From NCBI GenBank assembly GCA_015064785.1, contig SVRM01000027.1, forward strand, positions 1 through 42,330: a stretch of DNA of 42,330 nt, given 5' to 3'. A program made the translations under genes and the position numbers. The stretch comes from Oscillospiraceae bacterium (GTDB lineage Bacteria > Bacillota > Clostridia > Oscillospirales > CAG-272). The notes below the pieces were generated by a model that saw only the letters and a program-made list of their open reading frames with translations, was not told the DNA's origin and ran no database searches. This document shows, in pieces, positions 14,493 through 23,200 of this stretch (position 1 is the first letter of the stretch; the number at the start of each line of letters is the position of its first letter).

Positions 14493-16457
14493 TTAAGACG
14501 GCGTTTTTTGTGTGCGCAGTTCGTTTTCGGGAATCGTTCCGGTGATGCGCGCCCAGACATCGAGCGCCCAGCGACCCTCCCGTCCCTCTCTGACGACAGA
14601 GCCATTGACAACGGCATACGGCATCCCGTTTTTGCAGACCATGAGCTCGGCATCGGTATAAATGCCGTCCATAACATTGTCGCAGTTGCGGTGCATGACC
14701 TTACCGTCGGCGCGGGTATTGATATAGACCACCGTTTCACCGAGCGTCAGGCGGTACGAAGTCTTTGTTTCCTCCGATGCCATATGGCAGGCATTGTTTT
14801 CCATCTCCTCCAGTACCGGTGTGATCGATTCATCGAGCAGCAACACCGAGACAAACTTTGCGTGTCCTTCCGTATCGGTATTGACGGTATAGCGCTTGTA
14901 CGGTTTTTCAAGCTCACCGCTGCCGTGTACGGGCTCCACCCAGCCCTCGTGGATTTCAGTGGTGCACGGTGTCAGCATCCGGTGGCAGTTCGACGCCTCT
15001 GCGTGCAGGACATAGCTGACGCGGCCACAGTCGTAGCATTCGATGTCGTCATAGATGACAACCGCGCCGTCGACCCAGACAAAATGGCGGTGGTGCTTGC
15101 GGAAATACCGGCTCATCGGTCCCGTTGCATCTGCCATGATATAGCGGAAGCCGGGTCCATCGACGAAGTGATACAGATGACCGGGGGTGTGTGCGTGATT
15201 CTTATAGTTATCACGGAAATCCTGTCCTCTGCCCTCAAAGAGCACGGTATTGTGCGCCGACGAATCCGTGTAATACGGAATATACTTCGGATTGGAATAC
15301 GAAACCGGACTGCCGGTGTCGAAGATTTCATTGACGCCATCCCGGTACAGCACAAAGTGTCCGGCATCGGCGTGGGCATGGTTCCAGGTATCGCCGCACT
15401 TGACGGCAAGCATCGCGGCATCCTTGTCCCAGCTGTCGCGGAAGATCGCCCATCCGACGCGGTCATAACAGACCGAGGTTGCCTGGGGCGGGTAGGCAGG
15501 CCGATCGTAGACATTCTCATACGCGCGCAGACGGAGAAGCGGCTCGGCGGTCTGATCGCTGAAATTCTGTGCCAGCCACCGCAGACCGGGATGGTCGATG
15601 CCGTAAGCCAGCAGATGCAGCGGCGCATGGAGATAGCCATAGCCGTCGGCATCACCGAAATTGATATAGTAATCGCGCTCCCCTTTGGAGGAGGCATACG
15701 AGGTGTACACAAGGAAGTCGGCACAGTCCAGAAGATACGGCGTATCGTCAAACGGATGCACACCGGTGATGGCGCGGTAGGCAATGGCAAATTGCAGATA
15801 TTCGTGCAGAAGATAGTCAAGATAAGTGACGCCTTCATAAAACGCACCGTGGTCAAGGGACGCAGGCTTGACATTCATCGGGTTGCCCGGATAGGCAAAC
15901 CATGCGGCAAGTCCGTCGACTGCCATCTGTACGTATGCCGGTGCTTCGGCAATACCGTATCCGACAAGGTCGTCCTGCATGACAATCCCGGCAAACGCAC
16001 CGGATGCGACACAGACCGGCCACCAGTTGTGCCCCATCGTATCAAAGGCATGGACCTTATGACCGGGGGCGACCCATTCCCGGATCAGCGGAGCGATGCC
16101 GCGCTCCCAGGTGGTCAGCGCAATGCGGCGGCGGTCCTCTGCCGGAATTTCGTCCGCGAACAGCGAATAGCCGACCGCCATCTGCTCACACAGCGATGCC
16201 GTTCTGAGGTCCGTGCGCGGGAAATCGCCGCTTTCCCAGCGCGGGTCATCCAGTACCGCGATCAGCTGCTTCCGCGCACGGGCAAGGTAATCCCCACCGC
16301 CGGTATAGTAGTAGGCAAACGCAAGCGCACCGACTGCCATGGTCGTTTCGGCATCCAGCAGCACGGCGTCGACAAGTGTACGGACATGCGCATCCTGCTC
16401 CGCACGCTGTCGGATGGATGCAAGCTGTTCCAAAGAAAAGAAAACATGATTGACCAT
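14493..16457 (-). CDS. Heparinase II/III-like polysaccharide lyase family protein
   Basis: A 654-residue protein without a signal peptide. Residues 1-320 form a predominantly alpha-helical part like the alpha/alpha toroid of chondroitin AC/alginate lyases, with HAFDTMGHNWWPVC (about 136-149) and HGAFYEGVTYLDY (about 203-215) supplying Asn and Tyr at typical catalytic positions. Residues 325-650 are the beta-sandwich heparinase II/III part, with GDTWNHAHADAGHFVLYRDG (355-374) carrying the conserved His pair and Asp. Family members cleave uronic-acid polysaccharides by beta-elimination; the substrate here is unknown. The ATG at 16457 has AGAGGG 8 nt upstream and lies 16 nt after the LCP stop codon, so the two genes form an operon. 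A lyase without a signal peptide beside an LCP gene suggests intracellular processing of imported oligosaccharide, or an unrecognised export route. Confidence 0.75.
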   Translation of the reverse strand: MVNHVFFSLEQLASIRQRAEQDAHVRTLVDAVLLDAETTMAVGALAFAYYYTGGGDYLARARKQLIAVLDDPRWESGDFPRTDLRTASLCEQMAVGYSLFADEIPAEDRRRIALTTWERGIAPLIREWVAPGHKVHAFDTMGHNWWPVCVASGAFAGIVMQDDLVGYGIAEAPAYVQMAVDGLAAWFAYPGNPMNVKPASLDHGAFYEGVTYLDYLLHEYLQFAIAYRAITGVHPFDDTPYLLDCADFLVYTSYASSKGERDYYINFGDADGYGYLHAPLHLLAYGIDHPGLRWLAQNFSDQTAEPLLRLRAYENVYDRPAYPPQATSVCYDRVGWAIFRDSWDKDAAMLAVKCGDTWNHAHADAGHFVLYRDGVNEIFDTGSPVSYSNPKYIPYYTDSSAHNTVLFEGRGQDFRDNYKNHAHTPGHLYHFVDGPGFRYIMADATGPMSRYFRKHHRHFVWVDGAVVIYDDIECYDCGRVSYVLHAEASNCHRMLTPCTTEIHEGWVEPVHGSGELEKPYKRYTVNTDTEGHAKFVSVLLLDESITPVLEEMENNACHMASEETKTSYRLTLGETVVYINTRADGKVMHRNCDNVMDGIYTDAELMVCKNGMPYAVVNGSVVREGREGRWALDVWARITGTIPENELRTQKTPS

Positions 16458-16473
16458 ATCGGTTTCCCTCTAT

Positions 16474-17520
16474 TTATGAGCGGTACTGGAGCAGAGCGGC
16501 AAGTGCCTTTGCGGTGTCCGGAACAAACATCGGATCACCGTTATCGACCGTCATTCTTCCGGGATATTCATAGTTGACGACCTCAAAATCGCCGATGCGG
16601 AAGATCAGATCGAGGTTATCGGTAAAATCCGCCAGTCTCAGGTTGGTCGAAATGCCGTTCTTGAGATTCTTATACAGATCCGGCGCATTGGCAAGCGTCG
16701 TGATTTTATTGATCGAGGTCAGCATGGAAGCTGCCATTTCGCGCAGAACCGCCATACGGGAAATATCGCGGTTTTCATAGTCGGCATAGCGCAGAACCTG
16801 CATGGCCTCCGCGCCGGACAGCCACTGGGAGCCGGCCTTGAAGGAAATGGTCAGACCCTCCACCGGATCCTCGTATTCCATGTCGCACGGAACCTTGAAG
16901 GAAAGTCCGCCGAGATTGTCGATGATGGATTCCATTGTCGGAATGCTGACCACACCGTAATAATCAAACGCAAAGCCGGTCATGGCGCTAACCTTGCCGA
17001 TGAAAAATTCCAGACCCTTATCCACAAAGACAGAGCCGAGCGAGGTATGTACGCCGTCGACAAACACGCGGGTATTTCCGGACAGCGCCGTCAGGACAAG
17101 GCGGTGATCCTCCTTATCCACGCGCCCGACCAGAATCGCGTCCGCCGAGATGTCGCGCTTCATTTCGTATGTCAGCATCTGCGCAACGCCGTCGTCCTGT
17201 ACGCCGGCCAGCGCCTTTGACAGGTACTCGGACATGGATTCGTGGTAGTCGTCAAACACATCCCGCTGGTAATCCAGACCCACGAGAATGAAGTTGAAGG
17301 ACGTTCCCTGGATGGTGGTGGTCACATTTTCCTCGGTGTTCTCAAACGGGTTGAAGACACCGACGGTTTCCTCTGCCGTTTCCGTTTCCGCCTCTGTTTC
17401 GGACGCAAAGCCGCCGCTGAAGTTTTCCATGGCAAAGTCGGCGAGGAAAAACGCAAGTGCCGCAAATATGAACAGCGATACAATAAACGTGATCGCAAAA
17501 TTTCTGAGGGAAGGAAGCAT
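16474..17520 (-). CDS. LytR-CpsA-Psr (LCP) family protein, divergent
   Basis: A 348-residue membrane-anchored protein. One membrane helix (about residues 8-28) is followed by a Glu/Thr-rich linker (40-66) and an extracellular LCP domain (about 75-310). Family traits are FNFILVGLDYQ (Asp83), SADAILVGRVD, GGLSFKVPCDM and GSQWLSGAEAMQVLRYADYENRDISRM. LCP proteins transfer glycopolymers such as teichoic acid or capsule from lipid carriers to peptidoglycan. The strand that usually reads SIPRDT, whose Arg binds the pyrophosphate, reads ALSGNTRV here (about 145-152), so the site is altered. The ATG at 17520 with AAAGGAG 9 nt upstream is chosen over a longer frame to 17598 that crosses the promoter. 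It heads the leftward operon with the heparinase-like gene. Confidence 0.78.
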   Translation of the reverse strand: MLPSLRNFAITFIVSLFIFAALAFFLADFAMENFSGGFASETEAETETAEETVGVFNPFENTEENVTTTIQGTSFNFILVGLDYQRDVFDDYHESMSEYLSKALAGVQDDGVAQMLTYEMKRDISADAILVGRVDKEDHRLVLTALSGNTRVFVDGVHTSLGSVFVDKGLEFFIGKVSAMTGFAFDYYGVVSIPTMESIIDNLGGLSFKVPCDMEYEDPVEGLTISFKAGSQWLSGAEAMQVLRYADYENRDISRMAVLREMAASMLTSINKITTLANAPDLYKNLKNGISTNLRLADFTDNLDLIFRIGDFEVVNYEYPGRMTVDNGDPMFVPDTAKALAALLQYRS

Positions 17521-17586
17521 GGCATTCTCTCCTTTTGTGTTTCCTGTACAGAAGGATACGCAGGGTATCGCTTCCGCATATCCATT

Positions 17587-17615
17587 ATTATAATACAATC
17601 ACGCAAATTTTTCAA
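17587..17615 (-). promoter_or_regulatory. Promoter for the LCP-heparinase operon
   Basis: Reading leftward, TTGAAA (17615-17610) and TATAAT (17592-17587) with a 17-nt spacer, about 65 nt before the LCP start. Confidence 0.75.
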
Positions 17616-17752
17616 TATACGAGATGTGAATTTTTTGTGCCGGGGACAATGGAGCAGACCGCCGCACCGAAATTGTTTTCATCCTATGCACAAATTGCGA
17701 GGAAATTGTGAATTCTTTTGAAAAACTCTTTCTTTTATGAAAAATATCTGCT

Positions 17753-17758
17753 ATAATA
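17753..17758 (+). promoter_or_regulatory. Probable -10 box for the DUF1385-prmC-ddl-murI genes
   Basis: TATAAT at 17753-17758 with no good -35 box (TTTCTT at 17730-17735 is the best at 17 nt). A perfect small hairpin TCCCGG-TTT-CCGGGA (17775-17789) follows in the leader, before AAGGAG (17801-17806). Confidence 0.45.
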
Positions 17759-17826
17759 TTAGATACTCATAGATTCCCGGTTTCCGGGAGCAGAGAAAGA
17801 AAGGAGATCACCTCTGTCATACAGTC

Positions 17827-18933
17827 GTGATAACAGATACCATGGCAAACAATACCAAAAAAACAGCCGGACAGAATGCCTGTGACGATCCGCTGGCGTG
17901 CAGACGCGGCAAGATCGGCGGCGAGGCGGTTCTGGAAGGCATTATGATGAAGGCGGGCGGCAAATATTCGATTGCACTCCGCCAGCAGGATAAAAAAATC
18001 CGCATCTCCGATCACACGTACACCACCGTCCGCGACAAGCACAAGCTGCTGCGTCTGCCGATCATCCGCGGCATCATCAACATGGTCGAGAGCTTTATTC
18101 TCTCCTACAAGGTCCTCGGTGTTTCCGCCGATGCTCTGGGACTGGAGGACGAGGAGCCGACAAAGTTTGAAAAGTGGCTGGAGAAGACATTCGGAAAAAG
18201 CATCATGGACTTCGTGATGGTCATCGCTGCCGTCCTCGGCGTAGCGCTCGGCTTCGGTCTGTTCTTCTACCTGCCGATGCTCGCCACCAAGGGTCTTGAC
18301 GCGCTGACGGGCGGAAACCTCGGCTGGTTCAAAAATGTCATTGAGGGCTGTATGCGCATCGGCATTTTTGTCCTGTATGTCTGGGCGGTTTCGTTCATGG
18401 GCGACATCCGGCGTACCTTCCAGTACCACGGAGCAGAACACAAGACGATTTTCTGCTACGAGCAGGGGCTGGAGCTGACCGTTGAAAACGTCCGCGCACA
18501 GAAGCGATTCCATCCGCGCTGCGGCACCAGCTTCATCTTCGTCGTACTGATCGTATCGATCATTTTCGCTTCCTTTATTACATGGGACACGCTGTGGATG
18601 CGTCTGCTGATCAAGCTGCCGATGCTGCCGCTGATTGTCGGTCTGTCCTTTGAATTCATCATGTACGCCGGCAAGCACGACAACCTCTTTACAAAGATTC
18701 TGTCGGCACCGGGTCTGTGGATGCAGCGCATGACCACAAAGGAGCCGGATGACGATCAGATTGAGATCGCCATTGCCGCGGTCAAGTACACGCTCCGCGA
18801 CGAATACCCCGACTTTGAAACCTACGCCGTCCCGGGTGAGAGCTACCGCATTGTCGGCCAAAAGCCCGAGGAAACCGAAGAATCTGACAAAACCACCGAA
18901 ACCGATGCGGATACCGCTTCCGCCATACAGTAA
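17827..18933 (+). CDS. DUF1385 family membrane protein
   Basis: A 368-residue membrane protein of the DUF1385 family, widespread in Clostridia and usually found beside prmC, as here. Conserved blocks are KIGGEAVLEGIMMKAGGKYS near the N-terminus, RRTFQYHGAEHKTIFCYE in the centre and RFHPRCGTSFIF after it. The His/Cys-rich pattern suggests a metal or redox site. Hydrophobic segments are at about residues 130-160, 180-205, 240-262 and 268-292. The biochemical function is not known. The start is uncertain. AAGGAG (17801-17806) is 20 nt from the GTG at 17827 and 35 nt from the ATG at 17842. The protein from the ATG begins MANNTKKTAGQN and is otherwise equal. The acidic, Thr-rich C-terminus (EETEESDKTTETDADT) is a disordered tail. 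Confidence 0.85.
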   Translation: MITDTMANNTKKTAGQNACDDPLACRRGKIGGEAVLEGIMMKAGGKYSIALRQQDKKIRISDHTYTTVRDKHKLLRLPIIRGIINMVESFILSYKVLGVSADALGLEDEEPTKFEKWLEKTFGKSIMDFVMVIAAVLGVALGFGLFFYLPMLATKGLDALTGGNLGWFKNVIEGCMRIGIFVLYVWAVSFMGDIRRTFQYHGAEHKTIFCYEQGLELTVENVRAQKRFHPRCGTSFIFVVLIVSIIFASFITWDTLWMRLLIKLPMLPLIVGLSFEFIMYAGKHDNLFTKILSAPGLWMQRMTTKEPDDDQIEIAIAAVKYTLRDEYPDFETYAVPGESYRIVGQKPEETEESDKTTETDADTASAIQ

Positions 18934-18939
18934 AACAAT

Positions 18940-19815
18940 ATGACTTACGCTGAACTGAGACGCACCCTGCGTGCGACATTATCCGAAGCCGGCCGTCTGA
19001 CCGGATTACCCATTGATACCGTTTACGAAGCCGACGAGATTCTGCGTCTGGTTGCAGGTCTTGACCGCGCCGCCGTGCTGCTCCGCGGTGCTGAGGAAGC
19101 CGACGAAACCCATGCTGTGCGCTGTATTGCGGCGGCAAAGGGACGCGGAGAGGGCATTCCGCTTGCCTATCTGCTCGGCATTTCGCCCTTCTGCGGCGAG
19201 GACTTCTACTGTGCGCCCGGCTGTCTGATTCCGCGCGCCGACACCGAAGTGCTGGTCGAGGAGGCGACCTCCCGGCTGCCTGCCGGCGGTATTCTCTGGG
19301 ACCTCTGCACCGGTTCCGCCTGCGTGCCGATTTCCGTGCTGCTTCAGCGGCAGGATGTTCCGGCTGCCTTTGGTGTGGAGCTGTATCCGTCTGCCGCCGC
19401 AGCCGCAGAACGCAACATGACAAAATTTGCGGATGCCATCGGCAACCGATTCACCCTTGTCCGCGGTGACGTTCTGCTCGGTGACATCCCGCAGAACACG
19501 CCCGCACCCGCGGTCATTACCGCAAATCCGCCCTACATCTCCTCTGCCGTCATCGATACGCTCGATGTTCAGGTGCAGATGGAGCCGCGTACAGCCCTTG
19601 ACGGCGGTGAGGACGGTCTGCGCTTCTACCGCGCCATTCTGGCAGGTTATCTCGGATATCTTGCCGAGGGCGGATGCATCATCTTCGAGATCGGCTACGA
19701 TCAGAAGCGTGCCATCCGTGCGCTTGCACAGGAATACGACTGCACCTGCATCATTCGCCGCGACTACGACGGCAACGACCGCGTTGCTGTCATCAAGCCG
19801 CATCCCAAAGCCTAA
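18940..19815 (+). CDS. prmC: Peptide chain release factor N5-glutamine methyltransferase
   Basis: A 291-residue SAM-dependent enzyme that methylates the Gln of the GGQ motif in release factors RF1 and RF2, improving termination. An N-terminal helical domain (about 1-85) is followed by a class I methyltransferase fold with LGISPFCGEDFYCAPGCLIPRADTEVLVEE, motif I LWDLCTGSACVPISV and the catalytic NPPY (196-199), which is diagnostic of PrmC-type enzymes. The gene starts 6 nt after the DUF1385 stop codon with no clear ribosome site, so translation is probably coupled to the gene before. DUF1385-prmC is a common pairing in Clostridia. Confidence 0.92.
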   Translation: MTYAELRRTLRATLSEAGRLTGLPIDTVYEADEILRLVAGLDRAAVLLRGAEEADETHAVRCIAAAKGRGEGIPLAYLLGISPFCGEDFYCAPGCLIPRADTEVLVEEATSRLPAGGILWDLCTGSACVPISVLLQRQDVPAAFGVELYPSAAAAAERNMTKFADAIGNRFTLVRGDVLLGDIPQNTPAPAVITANPPYISSAVIDTLDVQVQMEPRTALDGGEDGLRFYRAILAGYLGYLAEGGCIIFEIGYDQKRAIRALAQEYDCTCIIRRDYDGNDRVAVIKPHPKA

Positions 19816-19964
19816 CTTCAATCCAACACCGTATGCCGTCTCTCGCGTGCCGTTCCCAACCGCACATTGCCGGGACGGCATCTCTGCGCATCGGACATTT
19901 CTGTCATACATCTGCCGCAGGATGCATATCCTGCCATGGAATCCCGCAATCGAAAGGACGCATT

Positions 19965-21038
19965 ATGAAAAAAACAATTCTCTGTCTGTTCGGCGGAAAA
20001 TCCACCGAATACAAGGTTTCCCTCCGCTCCGTCTGCACCGTGCTTGATGCGCTGGATGCGGAAAAATACAACGTCGTCTGCGTCGGCATCACCGAAGACG
20101 GACGCTGGTATCACTACACCGGCACACAGGAACAGATTCTGACCGACACATGGCATACCGACGCCTCCCATCTGCGCCGCGCCATGCTCTCCTCCTCTTA
20201 CGGCGACCGGAATCTGTACATCGAGCGCGATGCGGCGAATACCTTCGATACCATCGCCATTGACGCAGTCATCCCGATGGTACACGGCGCCTACTGCGAG
20301 GACGGTACCATGCAGGGGCTTCTGTCCATGACCGGTATTCCGTATGTCGGTCCGCACACCGCCGCCTCCGCCGTCGCCATGGATAAGGTCTTCACCAAGC
20401 TCATTCTCAACAATTTCGGCATTCCGCAGGCAAAATGCGCCGTGCTGACCAAGTCCCGCATCGCAGACGATCCCGCGGGTGCCTGTGACGAAGCAGAGGG
20501 TGTCAGTGCCTATCCGCTGTTTGTCAAACCGGCAAACGCAGGCTCGTCCATCGGTGTTTCCAAGGCCGATGACCGTGAGGCACTGCGCGCCGCGCTCACC
20601 CTTGCCGCGTCGTATGACGACAAGGTGCTGGTCGAGGAATGCATCGTCGGACGCGAGGTCGAATGTGCGGTGCTTGGCAACGAGCATCCCGCGGCATCGA
20701 TTCCCGGCGAGATCAATGCCGGCGCCGACTTCTACGACTACGACGCAAAATACATCACCGACACCTCCTCCGACTACATTCCCGCGCGGATTTCCGATGC
20801 GGCACTGGAGGCAGTCCGCGGCTATGCGGTCAGAATTTACGAAATCCTCGGCTGCCGCGGTCTTTCCCGCGTCGACTTCTTTGTCACGGCCGACGAGCGC
20901 ATCATTTTCAACGAAATCAACACGCTTCCCGGCTTTACCTCGATTTCCATGTACCCAAAGCTGTGGAATCACATGGGCAAATCCATTCCCGAGCTGCTGG
21001 ATGATCTGATCGCACTGGCAGAAGAAGCGGGGAAATAA
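19965..21038 (+). CDS. ddl: D-alanine--D-alanine ligase
   Basis: A 357-residue ATP-grasp enzyme that makes D-Ala-D-Ala for peptidoglycan. Blocks include FGGKSTEYKVSLRS at the N-terminus, VHGAYCEDGTMQGLLSMTGIPYVG, PLFVKPANAGSSIGVSK, LVEECIVGREVECAVLGN, the omega loop FYDYDAKYITD and the metal-binding IFNEINTLPGFT. The Tyr of the DAKY segment marks a D-Ala-D-Ala rather than a D-Ala-D-lactate (VanA-type) ligase. The ATG at 19965 has AAAGGA (19953-19958); a much longer frame to 19674 overlaps prmC and is not used. About 150 nt separate it from prmC; no promoter was recognised there, so it may be read from the upstream promoter. murI follows 3 nt later. Confidence 0.94.
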   Translation: MKKTILCLFGGKSTEYKVSLRSVCTVLDALDAEKYNVVCVGITEDGRWYHYTGTQEQILTDTWHTDASHLRRAMLSSSYGDRNLYIERDAANTFDTIAIDAVIPMVHGAYCEDGTMQGLLSMTGIPYVGPHTAASAVAMDKVFTKLILNNFGIPQAKCAVLTKSRIADDPAGACDEAEGVSAYPLFVKPANAGSSIGVSKADDREALRAALTLAASYDDKVLVEECIVGREVECAVLGNEHPAASIPGEINAGADFYDYDAKYITDTSSDYIPARISDAALEAVRGYAVRIYEILGCRGLSRVDFFVTADERIIFNEINTLPGFTSISMYPKLWNHMGKSIPELLDDLIALAEEAGK

Positions 21039-21041
21039 CCG

Positions 21042-21893
21042 ATGACGCATGAAATCTGCTGCCGCGCCTGCGGTGACCATCCCATCGGCGTATTCGACAG
21101 CGGTCTGGGCGGTCTTTCCGCTGTCCGTGAGATCCGCGCCCTGCTCCCGCACGAATCGCTTGTGTACTTCGGCGACACCGGCCGCGTCCCCTACGGAACA
21201 CGTTCCCGCGAAACCATCCGCCATTACGCATCCCAGGACATCCGTTTTCTGCTGTCCCATGCAGACTGCAAGGCGGTTGTGGTCGCCTGCGGCACCGTCT
21301 CGGCAAACGCGCTGGACGATCTGCGTGCCGCAGGTACCGTTCCGATCATCGGGGTCATCGATCCCGCCGCCGAAGCCGCCGTCCGTGCCACCCAAAACGG
21401 CAGAATCGGTGTCATCGCAACACCTTCCACCATTGCGTCCGGCGCATATGAACGCGCACTGCTGGCAGCGAAGCCCGATCTGCATGTGACAAGTCAGGCA
21501 TGTGCGCTGTTCGTTCCGCTCGTGGAAAACGGCTTTGTCGATCCCAACGATCCGATTCCGTATCTGACCGCCGAACGGTATCTCGCACCGATTCTGGAAA
21601 GCGGCGCCGATACGCTGATTCTCGGCTGTACGCACTATCCGCTGCTGGCACCGGTCATCTCCCGTGTGCTGCCGGGCGTCACGCTGATTGACACGGGACG
21701 CGAGGCCGCACACAGCCTGTCCGCGCTTCTGACCGAATACGGTCTGCACACCGATTCCGATACGACCGGCTCAGCCGACTTCTATGTCAGCGACGAGCCG
21801 CAGGACTTTGCGCGTGCCGCATCGCGGTTTCTCGGACTGGATGCGGATGAGGGTGTGCCGATTGTACGGCGCGTCAACATTGAAGCATACTGA
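21042..21893 (+). CDS. murI: Glutamate racemase
   Basis: A 283-residue cytoplasmic enzyme that turns L-Glu into D-Glu for peptidoglycan. The N-terminal IGVFDSGLGGLSAVREI and YFGDTGRVPYGTRS are characteristic. The two catalytic cysteines are Cys83 in VVACGTVSA and Cys196 in LILGCTHYPLL. In most relatives the first site reads VACNTASA; here the Asn after the Cys is Gly, an oddity worth noting, though the rest is intact. It starts 3 nt after the ddl stop codon, so the two peptidoglycan-precursor genes are co-translated. No obvious terminator is seen after it. Confidence 0.94.
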   Translation: MTHEICCRACGDHPIGVFDSGLGGLSAVREIRALLPHESLVYFGDTGRVPYGTRSRETIRHYASQDIRFLLSHADCKAVVVACGTVSANALDDLRAAGTVPIIGVIDPAAEAAVRATQNGRIGVIATPSTIASGAYERALLAAKPDLHVTSQACALFVPLVENGFVDPNDPIPYLTAERYLAPILESGADTLILGCTHYPLLAPVISRVLPGVTLIDTGREAAHSLSALLTEYGLHTDSDTTGSADFYVSDEPQDFARAASRFLGLDADEGVPIVRRVNIEAY

Positions 21894-21946
21894 ATTCACA
21901 AAACACCGATCTCCGATTGTTTTTATGATAATTTTTAATAATCATA

Positions 21947-21975
21947 TTGACAAACAAAAAGTTTTGCGCTACAAT
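21947..21975 (+). promoter_or_regulatory. Strong promoter for the surface propeller-like protein
   Basis: A perfect TTGACA (21947-21952) and TACAAT (21970-21975) with a 17-nt spacer in an A/T-rich context. The leader of about 55 nt contains a 6-bp inverted repeat GACACT (21988-21993) and AGTGTC (22008-22013). Confidence 0.85.
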
Positions 21976-22048
21976 ATACAGTAACAGGACACTCCACGCC
22001 ACATTGAAGTGTCAAAATTCAACAAAGGAGATTTTATCATGAAAAAAA

Positions 22049-23200
22049 ATGTTCAAGCTGATGACACTCGTTCTCGCTGTCATGATGATCGCTGCGTGTG
22101 CGGTCAATGCAGGTGAATATGACGATGTCTTCGCAAATCTTACCCTTTCCGAATTTGCTCTGTATGAACAGGGTACGCTCGATGCAGTCCAGCTGCGTGC
22201 ATTTGCGGTTGACCCCAACGGCAAGTACTACTACGGCGGTCTGCTCAACAGCGGTACACCCACCGTTTACCAGTTCGACGCTGCGACCGGCGATCCCGTT
22301 TGCACCTACCAGTTTGACCCGTCCGAAGATCCCGGCGCATACATCAAGGCGCTCGCTGCCGATGACCGTGGATACGTCTACATGGGCGTTGCAAACAAGG
22401 CCAACAACGGTGCTGTTTACTTTGCAATCTGCTCTCAGGACGGTCTGGCTGAAATCAAGTGGGTCAAGATTGAAATCGAAGGCAAGGTCGGTGTCAACGG
22501 TGCTTGTGTCCGTGAAGTCAACGGCAAGTACTACCTGTACTTCATCACCAACTACGAATCCGACAGACTGTACTGCTACGATGTTACCGATGTCAACAAC
22601 CCCACAGTCTTCAACGCATTCGGTTCTGACGGCTTCTCCTCCGGCGGCGGTTATCTTGATCTGACCTCCGGCTTTGGTATGCAGGATGCCAACAATATTG
22701 CAATCGACGAACAGGGATACATTTATATCTGCGCTACGACCGGTGTCGGCTCCAAGGGCGATACCATTTTCAAGGTTTCCGCTGACGGTACCGGTATCGT
22801 CGGTCAGGCATCCGTTTCTGAATGCTTCGGCGTTGCGATCCTCGGCAACGGTTATCTCGCAACCTGTACCTATGAAGGCGCTGACTCCAAGCTCCACATC
22901 CTCAACCAGCAGGATCTGTCCCCCGTTACCGTCATCGGTTACGACAACGCAAACAACTTCACGCAGCTCGGTATGATCGGCAACAAGATCTACATGGCTG
23001 ACCAGGGTCCGGACGCAGTCCTCGTTTCCTCTGAAATCAACTTCCCGGCTCCCGTTGAACCGGAAGTTCCCGAAGTTCCCGCAGAAGGCGGCGAAACCGA
23101 TGCTCCCGCAGCACCGACCACCGCTGATACCGGTCTCGTTGCAGCATCCGTTCTGCTGCTCGCAGCCGCTGCTGTTGTTCTCAAGGCAAGAAAGCACTGA
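22049..23200 (+). CDS. Surface-anchored beta-propeller-like protein, start out of frame at an A8 tract
   Basis: The in-frame product from 22049 is 383 residues: a hydrophobic signal (MFKLMTLVLAVMMIAACAVN), a large domain of repeated short strands such as FAVDPNGKYYYGG, LAADDRGYVYMG and IAIDEQGYIYICA, a Pro/Glu-rich spacer (PVEPEVPEVPAEGG), and a C-terminal membrane segment followed by KARKH. The repeats suggest a beta-propeller exposed on the surface and held by the C-terminal helix. The best ribosome site, AAAGGAG (22024-22030), is positioned for the ATG at 22039, but that ATG leads through AAAAAAAA (22042-22049) into another frame and a different product. With one A fewer, translation would give MKKMFKLMT and continue in frame. 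Options are an assembly error, slippage in the A-tract, or weak initiation at 22049 (18 nt from the site). The function is unknown. Confidence 0.7.
   Translation: MFKLMTLVLAVMMIAACAVNAGEYDDVFANLTLSEFALYEQGTLDAVQLRAFAVDPNGKYYYGGLLNSGTPTVYQFDAATGDPVCTYQFDPSEDPGAYIKALAADDRGYVYMGVANKANNGAVYFAICSQDGLAEIKWVKIEIEGKVGVNGACVREVNGKYYLYFITNYESDRLYCYDVTDVNNPTVFNAFGSDGFSSGGGYLDLTSGFGMQDANNIAIDEQGYIYICATTGVGSKGDTIFKVSADGTGIVGQASVSECFGVAILGNGYLATCTYEGADSKLHILNQQDLSPVTVIGYDNANNFTQLGMIGNKIYMADQGPDAVLVSSEINFPAPVEPEVPEVPAEGGETDAPAAPTTADTGLVAASVLLLAAAAVVLKARKH

Noticed and set aside
14478-16577. A 699-residue + strand frame opposite the heparinase-like gene
   Set aside because: The - strand protein has clear lyase motifs. 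The + frame has no start signal and no family features, and arises from codon bias.
19818-21749. A 643-residue - strand frame across ddl and murI
   Set aside because: Shadow of two well-identified + strand genes with catalytic residues.
22037-23197. A 386-residue open frame on the - strand opposite the surface propeller-like gene
   Set aside because: It is a mirror frame. The + strand has a strong promoter, signal peptide, repeats and terminator, while the - frame has no ribosome site or recognisable motif.
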